Origin: Nemorincola caseinilytica
GTDB taxonomy: Bacteria > Bacteroidota > Bacteroidia > Chitinophagales > Chitinophagaceae
Assembly: GCF_039540515.1 (NCBI RefSeq)
Contig: NZ_BAABFA010000024.1
Location: 124,001 to 188,000, forward strand
Direction of reading: 5' to 3'
DNA: 64,000 bases
Part shown: one piece after another, positions 59,016 through 64,000 of the stretch
Position numbering within the stretch: position 1 is the first letter of the stretch
Layout of the letters: every line of letters begins with the position of its first letter
Program-made: the position numbers and the translations under genes
Notes under the pieces: generated by a model
The model's input: only the letters and a program-made list of their open reading frames with translations
What the model was told of the DNA's origin: nothing
The model's database searches: none

Positions 59016-60272
59016 CTACCTGTTGAACAATATCTTTAGGTAGAACGATGGTTTGCTGAACTGGTCGCGCAGGTCCATGTCTGTGAACATGCAGCTTATG
59101 GTATTGCGTAGTGATGGGCTTTTGTATGCCTTGTTCACCACGAAGTTGAACAGCCATGGGTATTTGCTCAGTCGCTGCAGCGTAGCGCTTATACGGAACT
59201 CATCGCCCAGCCGTTTGTACAGCACATCATCATAGTCCGTCCGTAGCCGTGCTGCCGACAGGTCGCGTTGTGGTAGTACTTCTTTCAGTGCCATTGCGGC
59301 CAGCATACCGCTGTACAGTGCATTGCCTATGCCCTCTCCGCTAAAGGGGTCTACAAGGCTGGCAGCATCGCCGCACAGTATATAGTTGTCGCCCGATAGG
59401 GGGCGGCGCTCTGTGGCCAGTGGCAGTCCCCAGCCCTGTATCTTGTCTTGCAGTCGTGCATTAGCAAATCGCGGCGCTATCTGCGGATTTGTCTTTATGG
59501 CATGCAGCATCTGCTCGCGCAGGTTTATCTTTTTCTCCCTTACTATCTCCGACAGCAGGCCCACGCCCACATTGGCCATACCATTCGGCAGAGGGAATAT
59601 CCATAGATAGCCCGGTAGTACTTCCGGCAGAAAGTGCAACTCTATATAGTTATCGGGGTGCATGTCCGTCACGCCCTCGTAATACGCACGCAAGCCCACT
59701 GCATATGCCTTTGGCTGCGAGCTGTCGCTTACGAATTTCCGGTGCACTATACTTTTGTCACCATCCGCACCTATTATTACAGGCGCGGTCACGATATGGG
59801 CCACGCCATTGTGCGTCATGTTCACGGTCACCTTATTGTCGCCCCGTTCTATGTCCGTTATGCTGGCGCCCTGGTATATGGTACAGTAGGGCGAGGGCAT
59901 CTTGCGGAAAAGAAAGTCGTCGAACACCATACGCGGTACGGTAAAGCCGGGGGCCTTTGTCTCTGGCGTACGTTTGGGGCTGAAGGGTATATCCAGCGCG
60001 CGGCCATTGGGTGCCACGAATTTTATTCCCCACGATGGTGTGAAAGCCTGGGGTGCATCCAGTATCTCGTTCAGCCATTCAGGGTCGGCACGGTTTATCA
60101 CCAACGCCGTCTTGCCACTGCACGCATCGCCGCATACTTTATCGCGGGGGAATGTCTCCTTATCTATCACCACATGCGGTATGCCATATTTGCTCAGGAA
60201 GAACGATGCTCCCGCACCAGCCGGGCCTGCACCCACTATTATCACCTGCGTATCTGTGCTCTTGCCCATCAT
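59016..60272 (-). CDS. Geranylgeranyl-reductase-like flavoprotein
   Basis: A 418-aa FAD-dependent oxidoreductase. The dinucleotide motif is VIIVGAGPAGAGASFFLSKY (about 8-27), with KETFPRDKVCGDACSGKT, GADGDKSIVHRKF, and the second FAD signature YILCGDAASLVDPFSGEGIG (about 283-302). This set matches the geranylgeranyl reductase family, whose members reduce isoprenoid chains of lipids or quinones or act as tryptophan halogenase-like hydroxylases. The substrate is not fixed by the sequence. MM at 60272/60269 is the start, and a -7 box just upstream rejects an 18-codon longer frame. Confidence 0.85.
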   Translation of the reverse strand: MMGKSTDTQVIIVGAGPAGAGASFFLSKYGIPHVVIDKETFPRDKVCGDACSGKTALVINRADPEWLNEILDAPQAFTPSWGIKFVAPNGRALDIPFSPKRTPETKAPGFTVPRMVFDDFLFRKMPSPYCTIYQGASITDIERGDNKVTVNMTHNGVAHIVTAPVIIGADGDKSIVHRKFVSDSSQPKAYAVGLRAYYEGVTDMHPDNYIELHFLPEVLPGYLWIFPLPNGMANVGVGLLSEIVREKKINLREQMLHAIKTNPQIAPRFANARLQDKIQGWGLPLATERRPLSGDNYILCGDAASLVDPFSGEGIGNALYSGMLAAMALKEVLPQRDLSAARLRTDYDDVLYKRLGDEFRISATLQRLSKYPWLFNFVVNKAYKSPSLRNTISCMFTDMDLRDQFSKPSFYLKILFNR

Positions 60273-60281
60273 CTGTACCGT

Positions 60282-60289
60282 CAAATATA
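60282..60289 (-). promoter_or_regulatory. -7 box of the flavoprotein gene
   Basis: Minus-strand TATATTTG, full match, ending 10 nt before ATG 60272. Confidence 0.6.
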
Positions 60290-60347
60290 GTGCTACTGCA
60301 CGACACCCGCCCGCAAAATGCACCAGATCTCATTTCTGTCGCCTGGC

Positions 60348-60378
60348 TTGCGAGTTGTGTGTAATATTTATAGCTTTG
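60348..60378 (+). promoter_or_regulatory. Promoter of the 177-aa secreted protein gene
   Basis: TTG (60348-60350), 20-nt spacer and TAGCTTTG (60371-60378): a complete Bacteroidota promoter, 16 nt before the ATG. Confidence 0.72.
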
Positions 60379-60393
60379 TTTAAAATCGCATTT

Positions 60394-60927
60394 ATGAAAC
60401 TGTTGCATCTTATAGCGGCTATGGCCATAGCGCAAATGGCCTCGGCCCAGGACTTCTGTAAGGACATAAAGAAAGAAGTATCGGACAATAAGATGCTCAC
60501 TGAGTACGAATCGCCCTACAAAGAGAGTGCGCTGCCCCTCATTAGGGTGAAGCGTTCTGTAAGTGTGGATGAGGATACCCCATTCGACAATTTCGTGATG
60601 GTATTTCGTGTCATTTGCGGGGTAGATGATATATATGCCACCAATTCTGACGGCGGTAAAACAGAGAAGCCCGAAAAAAGGCTCACCATCGTTTTCGATG
60701 ACAATACGCGTATAGTAGACGATACAGTAGATGTGATGCACGACATAACCGTGGACCGTACAGAGGCCATCCGGTATATCTATTATCCCGTGATCCCTGA
60801 GACCGTGGGCGATCTTTCCTCCAAGAAGATATCGAAGTTCGTGATAGCCGGCCAGGAGGTTCCCGTACCCGCCGATAATGCCAATGCCATAATGCAGTAT
60901 ACCAAATGCATCCGCAATGCGAAATGA
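60394..60927 (+). CDS. Secreted hypothetical protein
   Basis: A 177-aa protein with signal peptide MKLLHLIAAMAIAQMASAQD. The mature part is hydrophilic with beta-like segments (PLIRVKRSVSVDEDTPFDNF, RLTIVFDDNTRIVDDTVDVM) and two or three cysteines (FCKDIKK, VICGVD, TKCIRN). I do not recognise the family. An open frame of 341 codons extends upstream through the antisense of the flavoprotein gene; that part is a shadow, and the complete promoter fixes the start at 60394. The TPR gene follows after 59 nt with its own -7 box. Confidence 0.72.
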   Translation: MKLLHLIAAMAIAQMASAQDFCKDIKKEVSDNKMLTEYESPYKESALPLIRVKRSVSVDEDTPFDNFVMVFRVICGVDDIYATNSDGGKTEKPEKRLTIVFDDNTRIVDDTVDVMHDITVDRTEAIRYIYYPVIPETVGDLSSKKISKFVIAGQEVPVPADNANAIMQYTKCIRNAK

Positions 60928-60959
60928 TCTTCCGTTCGAATAAGGTCTTAATAGTTGAT

Positions 60960-60967
60960 TATCTTTG
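60960..60967 (+). promoter_or_regulatory. -7 box of the TPR gene
   Basis: TATCTTTG, full match, 19 nt before ATG 60987. Confidence 0.6.
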
Positions 60968-60986
60968 GCATATCACGACCTATGCA

Positions 60987-62465
60987 ATGATCAGGTATCG
61001 TCTGGTTCTGTTATTCTTATTGTTTGCCACTCCTCTGCATGCCCAGTTGGAAGGCAAGGCATTTATCGATTCTTTAGAGCGTGCACTGCCACTTATTAAA
61101 GAAGATACCAATAAGCTCAAAGCACTGTATGTACTTTCCACCAACAATAATACCATAGACCCTGGTAAGGGGATAAGGTTCGGCGAACAATTACTGGAAA
61201 TGGCTACGGCGCTCGGCAAAAAGCGTTCAATCATAGGAGGCTACATAGCTATAGGCATCAATTACCAGCACAGGTCCGATTACCCCAGGGCGCTGGAGCA
61301 CTACAACAAGGCTATGATGCTGTGTTCTGAGAACGAGTATCCCGAGTTGTATGGCGACATCATAAGCCATATGGCGGTCATATTGCAGGAAATGGGCGAA
61401 TATGACAAGGCCCTGGATCACCAGTTCCGTTCCCTGCGGCTCAATGAGCGGTTTCGCGATAGCTTTAATATGGGTGGCGATCTTGGCAATATTGGCATAG
61501 CCTATATGCTGAAGAAAGATTACGAAAAGGCGCTGGAATATGATATGCGGTCGCTGGAGATCTTCAAGCTCATAAACGACAAGAACGGTATAGCCCACAA
61601 CTATGGCAATATCGGCAATGTATACAAGGAGTATGGGAATTATGTGCTGGCGCTGGAATATGATATGCGGTCGCTAGATCTTTTCCGGGAGCTGGAAGAC
61701 TACGGGGGAATGGCCATAAACCAGGGCAATATAGGCGATGTGTACCTGGAGACAGTGCGTGCCATGGATGCGGGGCATACTCATAAGGTACTTCCCAAAG
61801 GTACAAGGCAGGAATTCCTGGCCAGGTCCATTAAGCATTTCGAAGAAAGTATAGCCCTCAGCCGGCAGATAGAGCAGCTCGATAACATACTCGAGTTCAG
61901 TAAAGCCCTCAGCGAGGCATACAGGCTCACAGGAAACTATGAAAAAGCGCTGGAGAACTACCAGCTCCATGTCCTCTTCCGTGATTCCATACATTCTGAT
62001 GAGAATAGGCTGAAGATAGCCAAGCTGGAGACCGGGCTGCAACAGGGCCTGAAGGAGAAACAGATACAGATCACCGAGCTGGAGCGGCAGAACAAGCGTA
62101 CCGAGCGCATTCTGTACATAGCATCGGTATGCATATTGCTTATGGTCATGGCGGTCATCACCCGCAAATTCATGGCACAGAAGCAGCGCAACAAGTTGCT
62201 GGCACAGGAACGTAAGAAGAACCTGGAACGTATAGAGAAACAGAAAGAGGTAATGAGCGATATAGCCTATGCTCACTCGCACGATGTTAGCGGCCAGGTA
62301 GCCACCATCCTCGGACTTACCGATGTTTTTGACCTTCAGAACTATGCACACCCCGACAATAAGATAGTGATAGACGGTATAGCCGAGACCGCCCGCAAGC
62401 TCGATATCATAGTGAAGGACATGATAGTGAAAGAGAACATGCTCAATAAAGACAAAAAGAGCTGA
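60987..62465 (+). CDS. TPR membrane protein with a degenerate DHp-like end and no kinase ATPase domain
   Basis: A 492-aa protein. Signal/anchor MIRYRLVLLFLLFATPLHAQ; five or so TPR units (RALEHYNKAMMLCSENEYPE, KALDHQFRSLRLNERF, KALEYDMRSLEIFKLINDKN, LALEYDMRSLDLFRELED) on the periplasmic side; a helix at about 375-395 (ILYIASVCILLMVMAVITRK); a coiled coil (KQRNKLLAQERKKNLERIEK); and a last segment IAYAHSHDVSGQVATILGLT, then ETARKLDIIVKDMIVKEN. The last part resembles the H-box and second helix of a histidine-kinase dimerisation domain, but no HATPase domain follows. A hairpin at 62456 covers the stop, so the truncation is not a simple frameshift. Function unknown: a phosphotransfer or signal protein is possible. 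Confidence 0.8.
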   Translation: MIRYRLVLLFLLFATPLHAQLEGKAFIDSLERALPLIKEDTNKLKALYVLSTNNNTIDPGKGIRFGEQLLEMATALGKKRSIIGGYIAIGINYQHRSDYPRALEHYNKAMMLCSENEYPELYGDIISHMAVILQEMGEYDKALDHQFRSLRLNERFRDSFNMGGDLGNIGIAYMLKKDYEKALEYDMRSLEIFKLINDKNGIAHNYGNIGNVYKEYGNYVLALEYDMRSLDLFRELEDYGGMAINQGNIGDVYLETVRAMDAGHTHKVLPKGTRQEFLARSIKHFEESIALSRQIEQLDNILEFSKALSEAYRLTGNYEKALENYQLHVLFRDSIHSDENRLKIAKLETGLQQGLKEKQIQITELERQNKRTERILYIASVCILLMVMAVITRKFMAQKQRNKLLAQERKKNLERIEKQKEVMSDIAYAHSHDVSGQVATILGLTDVFDLQNYAHPDNKIVIDGIAETARKLDIIVKDMIVKENMLNKDKKS

Positions 62466-62486
62466 TACCCGCAGGCACAGCTCTTT
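62456..62486 (+). terminator. Hairpin terminator at the end of the TPR gene
   Basis: AAAGAGCTG (62456-62464) pairs with CAGCTCTTT (62478-62486), overlapping the stop. The following T-run is short. Confidence 0.55.
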
Positions 62487-62513
62487 GCATAAGTTCTTAC
62501 TAGGGAATGAGCG

Positions 62514-62744
62514 TTACTGGTTATCGCGCCACTCGTATACCCAGGCCGACTGTATCATTTCCAGGTGGCCCTCATTGCATTCTTCGCGCTTGCCCTCAAA
62601 GCTAGGCAGCGTCAGCACCCACTCTATCAGGTCGGTGAAGCGTATGCGGTATATCTTGCTCTCGCCGAAGTCGTCTCCGAATTTCTCGTACAGTTTCAGT
62701 GCTATGTCTTCGTGGTCATTCCACTTTATAGGCGGTTCGTACAT
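62514..62744 (-). CDS. iscX: Iron-sulfur assembly protein IscX
   Basis: A 76-aa acidic protein: PIKWNDHEDIALKLYEKFGD, IYRIRFTDLIEWVLTLPSFE and EGHLEMIQSAWVYEWRDNQ match the IscX/YfhJ pattern (W-D---I---L, RFTD---W, N-E--LE-I---W). IscX binds IscS and regulates iron delivery in Fe-S assembly. It is 32 nt downstream of a ferredoxin gene on the same strand, as in the 3' end of the proteobacterial isc operon. The rest of an isc operon is not in the window. Confidence 0.87.
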   Translation of the reverse strand: MYEPPIKWNDHEDIALKLYEKFGDDFGESKIYRIRFTDLIEWVLTLPSFEGKREECNEGHLEMIQSAWVYEWRDNQ

Positions 62745-62776
62745 TGGTCTGTGTAGTTAAGCTGTTCTTACAAAGT

Positions 62777-63112
62777 TTATTCGCCATGTATCAGCGATTG
62801 GTCGGGTATGCATACTTCCAGTTCGCCCACACCGTTCACCAGCACACACTGGCACCCCAGGCGCGAGGACAGGCGTGGGTTGCGGGCCCGGTCTATGAAA
62901 TCCTCTTCACGGTCGCTCAGTTCGGGTACGAACTCGGCTCCCTTTTCCAGGTATATATGGCAGGTGCTGCATGCGCACACCATGCCACAGTTGTGGTGAA
63001 GCTCTATATTATTTTCAAGGGCCACCTCCAGTATGCTTTGGTCGGGCGCTACGTTCTCCACCGTTATCGGCTCAAGCCCCTTCTGGTCAAATTTGAATTT
63101 TATGGTATACAT
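62777..63112 (-). CDS. fdx: [2Fe-2S] ferredoxin (isc-type)
   Basis: A 111-aa adrenodoxin-type ferredoxin. The cluster is held by Cys residues in HHNCGMVCACSTCHIYLEKG (C-x5-C-x2-C) and the later SRLGCQCVLVNG. It starts MYTIKFKFDQKGLEPITVEN; the longer open frame to 63184 contains non-homologous text and is interrupted by the -7 box at 63135-63142. It supplies electrons for Fe-S cluster synthesis or to other enzymes. It is co-transcribed with iscX. Confidence 0.92.
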   Translation of the reverse strand: MYTIKFKFDQKGLEPITVENVAPDQSILEVALENNIELHHNCGMVCACSTCHIYLEKGAEFVPELSDREEDFIDRARNPRLSSRLGCQCVLVNGVGELEVCIPDQSLIHGE

Positions 63113-63134
63113 TATCGTTCTGGTATTCCGGCCG

Positions 63135-63142
63135 CAAAGGTA
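63135..63142 (-). promoter_or_regulatory. -7 box of fdx-iscX
   Basis: Minus-strand TACCTTTG, full match, 22 nt before ATG 63112. Confidence 0.62.
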
Positions 63143-63210
63143 GCACATAGCGGCGCAACTTGTGCATATAGTGGCCAATGGCATTTGTTATCGGCTCATT
63201 GCTTATGCAA

Positions 63211-63249
63211 ATGCATATACCCCGTAGCGCCGCTACGGGGTATATGCAT
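63211..63249. terminator. 19-bp perfect palindrome after the VOC gene
   Basis: Arms 63211-63229 and 63231-63249 around one C; the core is TACCCCGTAGCG paired with CGCTACGGGGTA. It lies just after the VOC gene stop and ahead of the fdx promoter, so it probably ends the VOC transcript, although no strong T-run is present. The core CCGTAGC/GCTACGG may be a dispersed repeat. Confidence 0.6.
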
Positions 63250-63263
63250 ATCTTGCTGGTACA

Positions 63264-63659
63264 TTACTGCAGTTTTCCACTGCTTGCAGGCTGCAGCATC
63301 CCGAACCGGTTGCCCTCGGTATCGTATGCTGTCACTGCCCATCCTATTCCGGGCACCTCCATTTTTTCGCCCTGTATGGTGCCTCCGTTCGCTTTTACTG
63401 TTTCTATGGCTGCGTCTATGTCGTCCACTTCCAGTGTACAGTCAAAGGTGGTTATCTTGTTATCGGCAGGGCGCTGGTACAGGCCTCCGTTTATACCCCG
63501 GCTGTCCGCAGGGCCGGTGTTAAGGCCCCAGTAGTCCATGCCGCCTTTCTCCTTGGTCATTATCATGTCTATTTTCCAGTCGAAGCATTTTTCGTAGAAT
63601 GTCTTCGCACGCATCACATCATCGGCCTGTATCTCGAAATGGATCACCCTGTTCGCCAT
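63264..63659 (-). CDS. VOC-superfamily (glyoxalase-like) protein
   Basis: A 131-aa protein with the glyoxalase/bleomycin-resistance fold: VIHFEIQADDVMRAKTFYEK, CFDWKIDMI, TTFDCTLEVDDIDAAIETVK, and the end VTAYDTEGNRFGMLQP. Members act on small molecules via a metal bound between two betaalphabetabetabeta halves; His at position 7 and Glu near the C-terminus would be the usual ligand positions, but this version seems close to the lactoylglutathione-lyase-like group of unknown substrate. Single gene with no clear promoter. Confidence 0.85.
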   Translation of the reverse strand: MANRVIHFEIQADDVMRAKTFYEKCFDWKIDMIMTKEKGGMDYWGLNTGPADSRGINGGLYQRPADNKITTFDCTLEVDDIDAAIETVKANGGTIQGEKMEVPGIGWAVTAYDTEGNRFGMLQPASSGKLQ

Positions 63660-63712
63660 TGTCTGTTTTTTTAAGAAATGTTATTGAAAGAGTACTTTGC
63701 CGGGTGGGCAGG

Positions 63713-63886
63713 TCATTTTTTGCCTATACGCGCCACTAGCGCCACTATGCCCACTATCACTGCCAGCATTATGAATATACCGAAACCCATACCTGCCTGG
63801 AAGATGTCGCCCACCAGTTCGCAGGAGCTTAGCAGTATGGTCATAGAGGTCAGAAGAACGAGGACGATGCTGATATTGTTTTTCAT
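63713..63886 (-). CDS. 57-aa lipoprotein with one membrane helix
   Basis: Translated on the minus strand it begins MKNNISIVLVLLTSMTILLS, has a lipobox (LLSSC, Cys 22), then ELVGDIFQAGMGFG, and ends in a hydrophobic segment (FGIFIMLAVIVGIVALVARI) with GKK. Small proteins of this design (lipobox, GxGFGIF, helix, KK) are common in Bacteroidota and often carry misleading annotations; I recognise the pattern but not a function. It is the last gene in the window. It is 53 nt upstream of the VOC gene on the same strand. Confidence 0.7.
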   Translation of the reverse strand: MKNNISIVLVLLTSMTILLSSCELVGDIFQAGMGFGIFIMLAVIVGIVALVARIGKK

Positions 63887-64000
63887 AGCATGTTGTTTTT
63901 AGGGTGGTCGTAAGTGTTGTCTATACAAAGTTGGCCCCATTATGGCCGTACATCATTATATGTTCTGTACAATAAATTACAAGATCCTCACCTTCGTATG

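Noticed and set aside
59902..60393. N-terminal extension of the secreted protein at 60394
   Set aside because: It overlaps the flavoprotein gene on the other strand and has no protein-like features; a full promoter and a signal peptide place the start at 60394.

Overview
The window is a chromosomal segment of a Bacteroidota bacterium, most likely a member of the Chitinophagales/Chitinophagaceae. Evidence: many genes are preceded by the Bacteroidota -7 box TAnnTTTG and few by a strong Shine-Dalgarno; three secreted proteins end in a type A type-IX-secretion (T9SS) sorting domain; BshC implies bacillithiol; a 36-aa Thx ribosomal protein is present; and YfhO-type proteins, PorT-like barrels, an M56-TonB protein and a right-handed beta-helix/Ig-repeat exoprotein are typical of the group. 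Base composition and codon use look even except for the small four-helix-bundle gene between rpoB and rpoC.

Layout. 1-7.4 kb: the 3' end of ftcD, a TolB-like propeller protein, two tandem YfhO paralogs and tmk. 7.5-15.1 kb: thx, a nucleotide-sugar epimerase, a secreted subtilase, homogentisate dioxygenase, pgk and anmK. 15.4-24.0 kb: rpoB and rpoC, separated by a four-helix-bundle gene flanked by imperfect 31-bp inverted repeats; the rpoB leader holds a terminator-like hairpin and no rplKAJL genes precede it. 24-30.3 kb: tandem paralogs of a secreted protein family, engB, an Ig-repeat exoprotein and ribF. 30.5-36.4 kb: a PKD lipoprotein with a 40-aa membrane peptide, an AraC regulator, a BlaI/M56 pair with three regularly spaced operators, TerC, an outer-membrane protein and birA. 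36.4-41.3 kb: rsfS, ftsH, an LUD-domain protein and an RlmI-type methyltransferase. 41.4-50.3 kb: a 1530-aa beta-helix/Ig exoprotein, bshC and an ECF sigma/anti-sigma/beta-barrel operon. 50.5-64 kb: a START protein, a TetR-thiolase-DUF2798 operon with paired operators, acyl-CoA dehydrogenase, fmt, a propeller-amidohydrolase fusion, a geranylgeranyl-reductase-like flavoprotein, a TPR/DHp protein lacking an ATPase domain, IscX-ferredoxin, a VOC protein and a 57-aa lipoprotein.

Most of the content is housekeeping. The less explained material lies in the intergenic DNA: several families of short palindromic repeats, some abutting or supplying stop codons; long near-perfect palindromes at convergent gene junctions; and the probable insertion that splits rpoBC. 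I see no rRNA, tRNA, CRISPR array, transposase, integrase, phage or recognisable defence system.
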